NCBI RefSeq assembly: GCF_001482405.1 | Contig: NZ_LPXO01000001.1 | Coordinates: forward strand, 372,001 to 436,000 | Reading direction: 5' to 3' | Length of the DNA stretch: 64,000 nt | Source of the DNA: Pseudoponticoccus marisrubri | Lineage (GTDB): Bacteria; Pseudomonadota; Alphaproteobacteria; Rhodobacterales; Rhodobacteraceae | Part shown: one piece after another, positions 1 to 8,054 of the stretch | How the letters are laid out: the number at the start of each line of letters is the position of its first letter | Numbering within the stretch: the stretch's first letter is position 1 | Notes under the pieces: generated by a model | Databases searched by the model: none | Told to the model about the DNA's origin: nothing | Seen by the model: the letters and a program-made list of their open reading frames with translations, nothing else | Made by a program: the position numbers and the translations under genes

Positions 1-15
1 TGCAACCCGCTTGAA

Positions 16-39
16 GGAAGCCGCTTCGAAGCGGCTTCC
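16..39. repeat. 24-bp perfect palindrome, TTCGAA core
   Basis: The two 12-base arms (GGAAGCCGCTTC and its complement) meet at a TTCGAA centre. It lies just past the stop of the NUDIX gene. The inner 20 bases are identical to the first palindrome of the array at 11285-11380, so both belong to one repeat family. The array may continue left of the window, because the preceding bases also look like half of such a unit. Function is unknown; it would fold into a strong hairpin in RNA. Confidence 0.8.
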
Positions 40-42
40 CGC

Positions 43-504
43 TCAGTCCAACGCGTTCAGCATGCGACGGATGGCGGGCAGCTTGTCGGGCTTGTCCTGC
101 AGGCGGGTGAGCAACTCGGCCAGGTCCGGCTCGTCGACCTTGCGCGCCGCGGCCTTGGGCGAGAACCACCGGCGCTTGCGCTCCTTGCGCTCCTTCCAGT
201 TGCGCAGCAGCTTTTCCACTACCATCGGGTAGACCCGCACGATGCAGGGCAGCACGGTGCCGTCCTCCAGCACCTTGCCGTAGCGGTAGGTGCCGATCAG
301 GTCGTGGCCGACAAAGCCCTTGGCGCCGGCCTCTTCCAGAGCCTCGATGGCGGCCGCCGCCCAGGGCTTCTTGCCGTCCATCTCCCAGCCCTTGGGCATC
401 ACCCAGCGGCCCGTCCCGCGCGAGGTCACCATCAGCACCTGCACGCTGCGTTTCGACTGCCACCGAATCGGCAGCGCCGCGATCTGCTCTCCTTGCTCGG
501 GCAC
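43..504 (-). CDS. NUDIX hydrolase
   Basis: 153-residue NUDIX-fold hydrolase, expected to cleave a nucleoside diphosphate linked to another group; the substrate is not predictable. The helix-loop-helix NUDIX box is recognisable near residues 45-67 (from GWEMDG to ALEEAGA) but diverged: the usual first Glu is Lys and the Arg before the catalytic Glu is Ile, while the EE pair and the final Gly are kept. The divergence resembles diphosphoinositol-polyphosphate-type family members. A GTG start is chosen because GGAGGG lies 7 bases upstream; an ATG 17 codons earlier has no comparable ribosome binding site. It is a single gene downstream of tRNA-Arg and its terminator. A palindromic repeat follows its stop. 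Confidence 0.85.
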   Translation of the reverse strand: MPEQGEQIAALPIRWQSKRSVQVLMVTSRGTGRWVMPKGWEMDGKKPWAAAAIEALEEAGAKGFVGHDLIGTYRYGKVLEDGTVLPCIVRVYPMVVEKLLRNWKERKERKRRWFSPKAAARKVDEPDLAELLTRLQDKPDKLPAIRRMLNALD

Positions 505-580
505 GCAATGACCCTCCTCGGCCGGAATCGCTAGCACGTGACAGCGACCGGGCACCAGCCCGCCGCGCGCCGCTTCGGAA

Positions 581-617
581 AAGAAAAAGACCGCGCCGGC
601 AATGCCGTGCGCGGTCT
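581..617 (-). terminator. Intrinsic terminator of tRNA-Arg
   Basis: Read on the minus strand, a 9-bp stem (AGACCGCGC with GCGCGGTCT) encloses a second short hairpin and is followed by TTTTTCTTTT. It starts 11 bases past the CCA end of tRNA-Arg and precedes the NUDIX gene. Confidence 0.8.
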
Positions 618-627
618 CAGGAAACCT

Positions 628-704
628 TGGCGGACCGAGGAGGATTCGAACCCCCGACCCCTTGATTCGTAGTCAAGTACTCTATCCAGCTGAGCTATCG
701 GTCC
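628..704 (-). tRNA. tRNA-Arg (anticodon ACG)
   Basis: 77-nt tRNA with encoded CCA. On the minus strand the 7-bp acceptor stem pairs GGACCGA with TCGGTCC (discriminator G). The D arm contains AGCTCAGCTGGATAGAGT, the anticodon stem CTTGA/TCAAG encloses loop CTACGAA (anticodon ACG), and the T loop is GTTCGAATC. The ACG anticodon is normally edited to ICG by TadA to read CGU, CGC and CGA codons. It has its own promoter (715-743) and terminator (581-617). Confidence 0.98.
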
Positions 705-714
705 GTGTTTGGCG

Positions 715-743
715 GAAATACCGCCCACGCCGGGGATGTGCAA
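715..743 (-). promoter_or_regulatory. Sigma70-type promoter of tRNA-Arg
   Basis: TTGCAC (738-743), a 17-base spacer and TATTTC (715-720) on the minus strand, ending 11 bases before the mature tRNA 5' end. The spacing to the tRNA and to the downstream terminator is consistent with a monocistronic tRNA gene. Confidence 0.6.
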
Positions 744-772
744 GGGGCGTCATGCATTTTTTTGCGATGCCC

Positions 773-2152
773 TCACAGATCGCCCATCGGCAGGCGGATC
801 TCGAAGGCGCTGCCGGTCTCATCGGTGCGCAGCAGCGACAGGCTGCCGCCATGGCCGCGGATCAGCTCGGCCACGATGGCCAGACCCAGCCCCGAGCCGC
901 CCTTGCGCACTCCGCCTTGGAAGGGCTGGAACAGGTGGTCGCGCGCCTTGGGCGGCAGGCCCGGCCCGGTATCGGTCACGGTGATGATCCAGTCGCTCTC
1001 GCCGGACTGGGCCGAGACGTTGATCTCGCCCGGCGCGCCGGTGCCGATGATCGCCTGCCGCGCGTTGCGGATCAGGTTGGACAGGACGCGGTAGAACTGC
1101 TCGGGATCGGCCCGCACCATCAGCCCGGCGGGGATGTCCTCGGACAGGCTGATATCGTGGCCGTCGATGGCCAGCCGCTCGGCCTCGAGCACCTCGTTGA
1201 CCATCTCGGCGAGGTTGAAGAGCATCATGCTGGGCGCCGGCTCCTCGGCGCGGCCGAAGGCCAGCGTGTTCTCGCAGAGCGACACGGCCCGCGTGATCGA
1301 GTTCACCAGCTTGGGCGCCATGCGCTTGACCGCCGGGTCCTCGGACATCTCGATCCGGTCGGTGAAAAGCTGCGCCGAGGTCAGGATGTTGCGCAAATCA
1401 TGGCTGACCCGAGCCACGGCCCCGCCCAGCTGGGCCAGCCGGTCCTTCTGCTTGAGCGCCTGGGTCAGCTGGGTCTGCAGCGATTGCAGCGCGTCCTCGG
1501 CCTCGCGCAGCTCGCGCACCCCCGCCGAGGGCGTGATGATCCGGTGTGCATCCTCCGGCGCCTCGGCATAGCGCTGCATGTGCCCCACCACCCCCTTGAT
1601 CGGCTTGACCAGCAGCTTGCGCACCGCAAGGAACAGCAGGAAGGCCGTCATGATCGAGATCACCGCCGAGAGCAGCAGGATGCGCAGCCCGTAATCGAGC
1701 ATCTCGGCGCGCAGCGGCGCGGTCTCCATGGTGACCTCGATCAGCTCGCCGCCACCGCGCAGCGGGTTGCCCATCACCCGGATCACCCGGTTGGTTGGAT
1801 CCACGAGGCAGCGCAGCGCGTCCTCGATCAGCTCCAGCGCCGTGGGATCGCGCAGGTCGAAATCCTCGTAGACCTCGCCCGGGATCGGCGAGGACAGCAC
1901 CAGCTCGCGCATCTGGTCGCGGCGCAGCACGACGTTGAACACGCCGGCATTGTCCAGAAGCTCGGTCTCGAGCGCGGGGTCGATCATCTCGTCGGCCAGA
2001 AGCGTCAGCGAGGCGATCTGCGCCCGCTCCAGCCGATCCAGCAGGTAATCCTCGCGAAAGCGCGCGACCGAGGGCACGAAGATCAGCACCTCGGCCAGCA
2101 TGACGAACACCGTCGTCAGGATCAGGAAGCGGCCGGAGAGGGAGTTGAGCAT
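773..2152 (-). CDS. Membrane sensor histidine kinase
   Basis: 459-residue two-component kinase of the inner membrane. A first membrane segment (about residues 9-29) and a second (about 157-178) enclose a roughly 125-residue periplasmic sensor. A HAMP-like linker and a coiled stretch (215-240) lead to the dimerisation domain with the H box ARVSHDLRN (phospho-acceptor His251). The catalytic domain shows the N box NLIRNARQA (359-367), G1 DTGPGLP (394-400) and G2 GGSGLGL (418-424), so it should be active. The start is the ATG directly after a GTG. It is last in a unit with a TVP38-type membrane protein and a flavin disulfide oxidoreductase (12-bp gap). No response regulator is adjacent, and the signal cannot be predicted. 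Confidence 0.93.
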   Translation of the reverse strand: MLNSLSGRFLILTTVFVMLAEVLIFVPSVARFREDYLLDRLERAQIASLTLLADEMIDPALETELLDNAGVFNVVLRRDQMRELVLSSPIPGEVYEDFDLRDPTALELIEDALRCLVDPTNRVIRVMGNPLRGGGELIEVTMETAPLRAEMLDYGLRILLLSAVISIMTAFLLFLAVRKLLVKPIKGVVGHMQRYAEAPEDAHRIITPSAGVRELREAEDALQSLQTQLTQALKQKDRLAQLGGAVARVSHDLRNILTSAQLFTDRIEMSEDPAVKRMAPKLVNSITRAVSLCENTLAFGRAEEPAPSMMLFNLAEMVNEVLEAERLAIDGHDISLSEDIPAGLMVRADPEQFYRVLSNLIRNARQAIIGTGAPGEINVSAQSGESDWIITVTDTGPGLPPKARDHLFQPFQGGVRKGGSGLGLAIVAELIRGHGGSLSLLRTDETGSAFEIRLPMGDL

Positions 2153-2164
2153 CACGTCTCGTTC

Positions 2165-3601
2165 TCAGGGAAGCCAGCGCTGGACCAGCCGGACCACCTT
2201 TTTCACCAGGTCATTCTCGAACAATCTGGGTGTGAAATAGGCCCCGGCAACCCGCTTGTTAAGTTCCGATATGGTCGGATAGGGCGCGACCATGCCGGAA
2301 ATCGTGCTCATCTTCAGCCCGCCCGAGATGGCCAGCGACCACAGCGCGATCAGCTCACCGGCCTGGTGACCGGTGATCGAGGCGCCCACCGGCCGGCCCT
2401 TGACCACCATGACCTTGATCAGCCCCTTGGTCTTGCGCTCGGCAATGGCACGGTCGTTGTGGTTGTAGGCAAAGCGCGCCACCTCCAGCTTGTCGCCATG
2501 GGCCTTGCGCGCCTGCGCCTCGGTCAGGCCCACATGGGCCAGCTCGGGCTGGGTATAGGTGGCCCAGGGCAGGTGCTCGGTCCTGGCCTTCGCGGGCAGG
2601 CCGAACAGGGCCGAGCGGATGACGATCCCCGCGTGATAGCCCGCCACATGGGTGAATTGCAGGCCCCCCGCCGCGTCGCCGATGGCATAGACGCGCCGGT
2701 TGGTGGTCTTGAGGCTGTCATCCACCTTCACACCGGTCTTCGTGGTCTCGATCCCGGCGGCCTTGAGGTTCAGCGCCTCGGTATTGGCCTTGCGTCCCAC
2801 CGCCACCAGCAGGTGCGAGCCGCGGAAGACGCGGCCGTCCTTGGTCTCGACCTCGATCGCGTCACCGGCCTGCCGGACCTCCTGCGCCAGCGCATTCTCG
2901 GCGATCTCGATCCCCTCGTCGCGCAGCGTGTCGAGCACGATCCCGGCCAGTTCCGGGTCGTCCTTGCCCAGCGCACGATCGCCCTCGATCACGGTGACCT
3001 GCGATCCCAGCCGGCGATGCGCCTGTGCCATCTCCATGCCGATGGGACCGCCACCGATGATCAGCAGGTGATCGGGCCGCGTGCGCAGGTCCCAGATCGT
3101 CTCGTTGGTCAGGTAGGGCACGTCCTCCAGCCCCGGGATCGGCGGCACGAAGGGCGACGAGCCGGTGGCGATGACGATGCGGCGCGCGGTGATGCGCCAA
3201 GGCCCGGCCTCGACCACGCGGTCGGTGACGAAGCGCCCGGTCTCGCGGATGACCCGCACGCCCAGCTCCTCGAAGCGTTCCTGGCTGTCGACCGGTTCGA
3301 TCGTAGCGATCACCTCGGCCACGTGGTCCTTGGCGGCGGCATAATCCACCTGCGGCGCCGCATCGGCCACGCCATAAGGCGCCGCATGGGCCATGGCATG
3401 GGCCGTCTTGGCCGAGGCGATCAGCGCCTTGGAGGGCACGCAGCCGTAGTTGAGGCAGTCCCCTCCCATCTTGTGCGCCTCGAGCAGGGTGACATCCGCG
3501 CCCATCTGCACCGCGCCCGCCGCCACCGACAGCCCGCCCGAGCCGGCCCCAATGACAAGGATGTCCGTCTTGATGTCCTGTTTGGCCTGGGTGTCCTGCA
3601 T
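2165..3601 (-). CDS. FAD/NAD(P) pyridine nucleotide-disulfide oxidoreductase (MerA/Lpd-like)
   Basis: 478-residue flavoprotein of the dihydrolipoamide dehydrogenase/mercuric reductase superfamily. An FAD-binding GAGSGG lies near residue 18, the redox disulfide motif GGDCLNYGCVPSK has Cys49 and Cys54, and a second nucleotide-binding GGGPIGME lies near 188. In the C-terminal interface domain the catalytic His of the usual HAHPT...E element is replaced: the sequence reads APYPTISE, with Tyr in its place. This argues against a true lipoamide dehydrogenase and fits the uncharacterised subgroup often found beside TVP38/TMEM64 proteins (recollection). There is no N-terminal heavy-metal domain as in full MerA. 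It sits between a TVP38 gene (3-bp gap) and a histidine kinase. The substrate is unknown. Confidence 0.9.
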   Translation of the reverse strand: MQDTQAKQDIKTDILVIGAGSGGLSVAAGAVQMGADVTLLEAHKMGGDCLNYGCVPSKALIASAKTAHAMAHAAPYGVADAAPQVDYAAAKDHVAEVIATIEPVDSQERFEELGVRVIRETGRFVTDRVVEAGPWRITARRIVIATGSSPFVPPIPGLEDVPYLTNETIWDLRTRPDHLLIIGGGPIGMEMAQAHRRLGSQVTVIEGDRALGKDDPELAGIVLDTLRDEGIEIAENALAQEVRQAGDAIEVETKDGRVFRGSHLLVAVGRKANTEALNLKAAGIETTKTGVKVDDSLKTTNRRVYAIGDAAGGLQFTHVAGYHAGIVIRSALFGLPAKARTEHLPWATYTQPELAHVGLTEAQARKAHGDKLEVARFAYNHNDRAIAERKTKGLIKVMVVKGRPVGASITGHQAGELIALWSLAISGGLKMSTISGMVAPYPTISELNKRVAGAYFTPRLFENDLVKKVVRLVQRWLP

Positions 3602-3604
3602 GGC

Positions 3605-4339
3605 TCAGATCTCCTGCCGGCCGCGGATCGCGCGGATCACGATGGGCAGGGCGGCCAGCGCGGCCAGCCCCAGGATCGGCCCGATCACATGCGGCGCCCA
3701 GAGCAGCGACAGGTCGGGCTGCTCGCCCCGGTCAAACACCTCGCCCAGCCCCACGCCGATCGAGGTGTAGACCAGCGCGCCCGGGATGATGCCGAGGCCG
3801 GTGGTCAGCAGGAAGTTGCGGAACTTCACGCCGACCAGCGCCGGGATCAGGTTCGCCACGAAGAACGGCACGACCGGCACGAGGCGCAGCAGGAAAAGGA
3901 CGCTGATCTCGTTCTCGCGCAGCCCGTTGCGCAGGCGCTTGAGCGTGCCCTCCGAGGTCTCGAGCCGCGCCGACAGGGTCCGGCCCAGCCCGGCGCGGGC
4001 CGCAAGGAAGATCGCCGTAGCGCCCAGCGTGGCCGCCAGCACGTTGAAGGCGGTGCCCGCCCAGAGCCCGAAGAGGAACCCCCCCGTGACCGAGGCCACC
4101 GCCGCGCCGGGCAGCGAGAAGGCGACGATGGCGATGTAGACAGCCACGAATCCCAGCGCCATCAGCACGAAATGGCTGTCGCGGAAAGCCAGCAGCGCCT
4201 CGCGATTGGCGCGCAGCGTCTCGAAGGTCAGATAGTCGCGCAGCGTGAAGGCGCCGATCGCCGCCACGATCGCGATCACGATCAGGGGCAGGTGGCGCGT
4301 CCAGCGCGTGGATCGTTCGGGTTGGGTCATGTCGCTCAT
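3605..4339 (-). CDS. TVP38/TMEM64 family membrane protein
   Basis: 244-residue inner-membrane protein with about six hydrophobic segments, related to DedA/VTT-domain proteins. The central signature runs from the glycine-rich SVTGGFLFG region through the segment LRLVPVVPFF, typical of the VTT (SNARE-associated) domain. Members are thought to act in lipid or ion handling at the membrane; the exact role is unknown. The ATG start is preceded by GGAG at 9 bases. It is the first gene of the unit with the flavin oxidoreductase and the sensor kinase, which suggests a shared redox or membrane-stress function (inference). Confidence 0.9.
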   Translation of the reverse strand: MSDMTQPERSTRWTRHLPLIVIAIVAAIGAFTLRDYLTFETLRANREALLAFRDSHFVLMALGFVAVYIAIVAFSLPGAAVASVTGGFLFGLWAGTAFNVLAATLGATAIFLAARAGLGRTLSARLETSEGTLKRLRNGLRENEISVLFLLRLVPVVPFFVANLIPALVGVKFRNFLLTTGLGIIPGALVYTSIGVGLGEVFDRGEQPDLSLLWAPHVIGPILGLAALAALPIVIRAIRGRQEI

Positions 4340-4529
4340 CAATTCGGGCTCCGGTCCGGGGTCGGTTCGCGCTAGACATGCGCGCGGCAGCCGCCCGACA
4401 ACAGCCGGTTCACGGCGCCTTGATCCCGGATCGCCCCGAACGTGAAGAAACCCGGCCGGATCCGCCAGACTGAAACATTTCCCCCGCCCCGGCCGGGCCG
4501 GAATGTTGCATTTCCGACCGTCACAGCGT

Positions 4530-4558
4530 TTGACACGCGTGCCGGGCGCCCCTATAGC
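4530..4558 (+). promoter_or_regulatory. Sigma70 promoter of rpmH-rnpA
   Basis: Perfect -35 TTGACA (4530-4535), a 17-base spacer and TATAGC (4553-4558). A start near 4565 gives a leader of about 60 nt before rpmH. This is one of the strongest consensus promoters in the window, as expected for a ribosomal protein gene. The rest of the 4340-4627 gap holds GC-rich sequence in which I see nothing else. Confidence 0.8.
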
Positions 4559-4627
4559 CGGGGTTCGAATCTTTGCCCGGGCGAGTCAGGCTTTGACTGG
4601 TCGCGGGCTGCCGAAGGAGCAACCGCG

Positions 4628-4762
4628 ATGAAACGCACCTTTCAACCGTCCAATCTCGTCCGCAAGCGGCGCCACGGCTTTCGTGCGCGCATGGCCACCA
4701 AGGCCGGCCGCAAGATCCTGAACGCGCGTCGCGCCCGGGGCCGCAAGAGCCTCAGCGCGTGA
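4628..4762 (+). CDS. rpmH: 50S ribosomal protein L34
   Basis: 44-residue, strongly basic protein of the large subunit, with the diagnostic start [19 protein letters not shown] and the end GRKSLSA. The length equals the family norm. GAAGGAGC precedes the ATG. Its stop overlaps the GTG start of rnpA, the conserved bacterial arrangement that couples L34 and RNase P protein production. Confidence 0.99.
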
Positions 4763-5187
4763 GCCCGGGCGCTTCGCTGATGGCGGAGCGGATGACGGAT
4801 GCCGAAAAGGCCGCCACGGAGCATCCCGGGGCGGCCTTCTCATCGTGTGCGGTGCTGCGCAAGCGGGCCGATTTCCTGCGCGCCGCGCGGGCCCGGCGGG
4901 CGCCCTGCCCGGCTTTCCTGCTGCAGGCGCGCCAGCGCCAGCCGGGCGAGGCCGTGGGCATCCGCGTGGGCTTCACCTGCTCCAAGAAGGTGGGCAATGC
5001 CGTGGCGCGCAACCGCGCCAAGCGGCGCCTGCGCGAGATCGCGCGCCTCGTGCTGCCCGAACACGGGCAGCCGGGCTGGGATTACGTGCTGATCGGGCGC
5101 CGCGACGATACCGCGACCCGCGATTTCGCCGAGATGCAGCAGGACCTGCGCCGCGCGCTGCGCAAGATCCACGGGGGCCGGGCATGA
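4759..5187 (+). CDS. rnpA: Ribonuclease P protein component
   Basis: 142-residue protein subunit of RNase P, which binds the catalytic RNA and the 5' leader of pre-tRNAs. The RNR signature is present as [12 protein letters not shown] (around residues 82-93), preceded by the SKKVGNA segment. The GTG start overlaps the rpmH stop (GTGA). Internal ATGs at codons 8 and 12 are possible alternatives, because the first 30 residues are not conserved in the family. Its stop overlaps the yidD start (ATGA). Confidence 0.97.
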
Positions 5188-5405
5188 GCCCCCTTGCTCG
5201 CGTCGTGGCCCTGCCGGTGCGCGCCTACCGGCTGCTGCTCAGCCCCTGGGTCGGGCATGGCTGCCGCTATCACCCGACCTGCTCGGCCTATGCGCTCGAG
5301 GCGCTGGAACGCCACGGTGCCCTGCGCGGCAGCTACCTGACGCTGCGCCGCCTGCTGCGCTGCAACCCGTGGGGCGGCTCGGGCATCGACAACGTTCCCG
5401 ACTGA
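5184..5405 (+). CDS. yidD: Membrane protein insertion efficiency factor YidD
   Basis: 73-residue small basic protein of the YidD family (DUF37), which assists YidC-dependent membrane insertion. The hallmark [13 protein letters not shown] with conserved cysteines and [18 protein letters not shown] are both present. It starts at an ATG overlapping the rnpA stop by 4 bp. It belongs to the conserved rpmH-rnpA-yidD-yidC neighbourhood, although here ttcA and an EAL protein lie between it and yidC. Confidence 0.97.
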   Translation: MSPLARVVALPVRAYRLLLSPWVGHGCRYHPTCSAYALEALERHGALRGSYLTLRRLLRCNPWGGSGIDNVPD

Positions 5406-5446
5406 TCGCCGTTGCACGGAACGCGCTTTGGCGCTACCCCGCTGCC

Positions 5447-6310
5447 ATGCTGGACGATAGCGACGAGATCCACCCGCTCTTTCATGGCGCGCCCAAGAGC
5501 ACCGAGTTCAAGAAGCTGCGCAAGCGGCTGGTGCAGCACGTGCGCGAGGCCGTCGATCAGTATGGCATGGTCGAGCCGGGCAGCCGCTGGCTGGTCTGCC
5601 TGTCGGGCGGCAAGGATTCCTACACGCTGCTGGCGATCCTGTACGAGTTGAAATGGCGCGGCCTGCTGCCGGTGGACCTGCTGGCCTGCAATCTCGACCA
5701 GGGTCAGCCGGGCTTTCCCGCAACCGTCCTGCCGGAGTTTCTCGAACGGATGGGCGTGCCGCACCGGGTCGAGTACCAGGACACCTATTCCATCGTGACC
5801 GACAAGGTACCTGCGGGGCGGACCTATTGCGCGCTCTGCTCGCGGTTGCGGCGCGGGCATCTCTACCGGATCGCGCGCGAGGAGGGCTGTTCGGCCGTCG
5901 TGCTGGGCCATCACCGCGACGACATCCTCGAAACCTTTTTCATGAACCTCTTCCATGGCGGGCGGCTGGCCACCATGCCGCCCAAGCTGTTGAACGAAGA
6001 GAAGGATCTGTTCGTCTACCGCCCGCTCGCCCACGTCGCCGAGGCCGATTGCGACCGCTTCGCGCGGGCCATGTCCTACCCGATCATCCCCTGTGATCTC
6101 TGCGGCAGCCAGGACGGGCTGCAACGCCAGCAGGTCAAGGCGATCCTCGACGGCTGGGAGAAGAACAGCCCCGGTCGGCGCAACGTGATGTTCCGCGCCC
6201 TGATGAACATCCGCCCCTCGCACATGCTGGACCCCAAGCTGTTCGATTTCGCCGGGCTGATGCGCGAGAGGGATCCGGACAATTCGATGCAAAGCGACGA
6301 GGCGCGTTAA
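5447..6310 (+). CDS. ttcA: tRNA 2-thiocytidine(32) synthetase TtcA
   Basis: 287-residue cytoplasmic Fe-S enzyme that thiolates cytidine 32 of certain tRNAs using ATP. The PP-loop SGGKDS is at residues 53-58. Two CxxC pairs, CALC (128-131) and CDLC (216-219), fit the [4Fe-4S] ligands and catalytic cysteines of the TtcA family. The open frame continues 26 codons upstream, but that part overlaps yidD and is not family-like, so [10 protein letters not shown] is taken as the start; its ribosome binding site is weak. It is the downstream neighbour of yidD. Confidence 0.95.
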   Translation: MLDDSDEIHPLFHGAPKSTEFKKLRKRLVQHVREAVDQYGMVEPGSRWLVCLSGGKDSYTLLAILYELKWRGLLPVDLLACNLDQGQPGFPATVLPEFLERMGVPHRVEYQDTYSIVTDKVPAGRTYCALCSRLRRGHLYRIAREEGCSAVVLGHHRDDILETFFMNLFHGGRLATMPPKLLNEEKDLFVYRPLAHVAEADCDRFARAMSYPIIPCDLCGSQDGLQRQQVKAILDGWEKNSPGRRNVMFRALMNIRPSHMLDPKLFDFAGLMRERDPDNSMQSDEAR

Positions 6311-6371
6311 TCACCGGGTTACCGCTCTCCCTTAGCGTGCTTCGCGATGATGGCACATAAAGGGACAGGCG

Positions 6372-7919
6372 ATGAAAGCGGCGCTGTCGGCACGGATCAT
6401 ACAGCTGCGCGCGGGCTTGCGTCGCGCGTTGCAGGGCCCGCAGGCGCTGGCCTTCCTTCCGGCGCTCGCGCTCGCCGCCTTCTGGCTTGGGGGGGAACCC
6501 GCGCTGGTCCTCGCCGCGCTGGGGCTGCCCGTGCTGATCCTGGTGGTCGGCGCGACGCCGCAAACGCCGCCAGGCGATGCCTCGCTTGCCGGGGCGGGCG
6601 ACCTGGTGAATGTCGTGGCGGCCGGTGCGCTGGTCGAACGGGCGCTGGCCCGGGCGCGGGCGGCGAATCTCTCCACCGCCTGTTTCGTGATCGAGCTCGA
6701 GGGGCTCGAGGCCGTGGCCGAACGCGCCGGCGATGCCTCGGCCGAGACGCTGCGCGACCTGTCGCTCAACCGCCTGCGCAACATGCTGCGCCGCGACGAC
6801 CACGCGGTGCGGATGAGCGACCGGCGCTACCTTGTCCTGCTTGGCCCCTCGCTGCGGCTGGATCTCGAATCGCTGCTGCAGCTGGCGACACGGCTGCAAT
6901 CGGCGCTCGAGGAGCCGGCCTCGATCGACAATTCCATGCGCTACCTCTCGGCCTCGATCGGCTTCTGCGGCAGCCCCCGCCTGTCGCGCAACGCGACCGG
7001 GTCCGAGCTGCTGGAGGCAGCGCAGATCGCGCTGACCGAGGCCCTGGGCAACGGGCCGTCCGCCATCCGGGCCTGGTCGGACCAGATGCGCGCGGCCCAT
7101 TCCGCGGCGCGCGACCTGCGGGTCGAGGTCGATCGCGCACTGGCCAACGGCCAGATCCAGCCCTGGTTCCAGCCGCAGCTCTGCACCTCCACCGGCGAGA
7201 TCAGCGGCGTCGAGGCGCTGGCCCGCTGGATCCACCCCCAGCGCGGCATCGTGCCCCCGGCCCAGTTCCTGCGCTGCCTCGAGGAGACCGGCCAGATGGA
7301 CCGGCTGGGCCAGGTCGTGCTGCAGCACGCGCTGACCGCACTGCGCAGCTGGGACGAGGCCGGGCTCGAGATCCCGCAGGTCGGGGTGAATTTCTCGGAT
7401 GCCGAGCTGCGCGACCCCCAGCTGGTCGACCGCATCAAGTGGGAGCTTGATCGCTTCGGCCTGTCGCCGCAGCGGCTCTGTGTCGAGGTGCTGGAAACCG
7501 TGATCGCCGGCGCGCCCGAGGGGGTGGTCGCCCGCAACATCGTCGCGCTGGGACGGCTGGGCTGCCATCTCGACCTGGACGATTTCGGCACCGGCCATGC
7601 CTCGATCGCCGCGCTGCGCCGTTTCCGGGTGCATCGGCTCAAGATCGACCGCAGCTTCGTGGCGCGGGTCGACCGGGACGAGGAGCAGCACCGCATGCTG
7701 GCGGCGATTCTCGGCATGGCGGACCGGCTGGGGCTTGAAACCCTGGCCGAGGGGGTGGAAAGCGTGGGCGAACACGCGCTGCTGTCCCAGCTGGGCTGCG
7801 ACCACGTGCAGGGCTTCGGCATCGCCCGGCCGATGCCGGCCGACCAGCTGGTCGACTGGGCCGGGGCCCATGCCGCGCGCATCGCCGATGCCCGCAAGCT
7901 GGGCCGCAGCTCGGGCTGA
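6372..7919 (+). CDS. Degenerate GGDEF plus EAL domain protein (cyclic-di-GMP phosphodiesterase)
   Basis: 515 residues. A short hydrophobic N terminus (about residues 26-62, probably two membrane segments) is followed by a GGDEF-like domain whose signature is lost (RMSDR at 147-151 where GGDEF is expected), so it cannot be a cyclase. A C-terminal EAL domain starts with VEALARW (280-286). The catalytic residues look intact: the EVLET segment, DDFGTGHAS, KIDRSF and ETLAEGVE are all present. It should hydrolyse c-di-GMP at the membrane, with the degenerate domain perhaps as a GTP sensor (family knowledge). A ribosome binding site AGGGACAGG precedes the ATG. It lies between ttcA and yidC. Confidence 0.92.
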   Translation: MKAALSARIIQLRAGLRRALQGPQALAFLPALALAAFWLGGEPALVLAALGLPVLILVVGATPQTPPGDASLAGAGDLVNVVAAGALVERALARARAANLSTACFVIELEGLEAVAERAGDASAETLRDLSLNRLRNMLRRDDHAVRMSDRRYLVLLGPSLRLDLESLLQLATRLQSALEEPASIDNSMRYLSASIGFCGSPRLSRNATGSELLEAAQIALTEALGNGPSAIRAWSDQMRAAHSAARDLRVEVDRALANGQIQPWFQPQLCTSTGEISGVEALARWIHPQRGIVPPAQFLRCLEETGQMDRLGQVVLQHALTALRSWDEAGLEIPQVGVNFSDAELRDPQLVDRIKWELDRFGLSPQRLCVEVLETVIAGAPEGVVARNIVALGRLGCHLDLDDFGTGHASIAALRRFRVHRLKIDRSFVARVDRDEEQHRMLAAILGMADRLGLETLAEGVESVGEHALLSQLGCDHVQGFGIARPMPADQLVDWAGAHAARIADARKLGRSSG

Positions 7920-8054
7920 GGCCGGCAGGCCCTTGCCACCAAGCCTGCGCCACGGCGCTGCAGGGTGCCGCAAAACAGGGGAATCCGCTTGACCTTTGCA
8001 CCCCGGGACGTTTGAACCCTGCGGTGACTTTCAAGAGGAAAGGCGTCGGTCTCC

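Noticed and set aside
602-4375. Very long open frame on the plus strand (1257 codons)
   Set aside because: It runs antisense to the kinase, flavoenzyme and TVP38 genes; it reflects high third-position GC. The translation is His/Arg/Gln/Asp-rich without any domain.
5369-5446. Earlier start of ttcA
   Set aside because: The segment overlaps yidD and is not like the TtcA N terminus.
7920-8054. Promoter for yidC (TTGACC at about 7989)
   Set aside because: The -10 region at 17 bases (TTGAAC) matches only half of the consensus, too weak to report as a feature.
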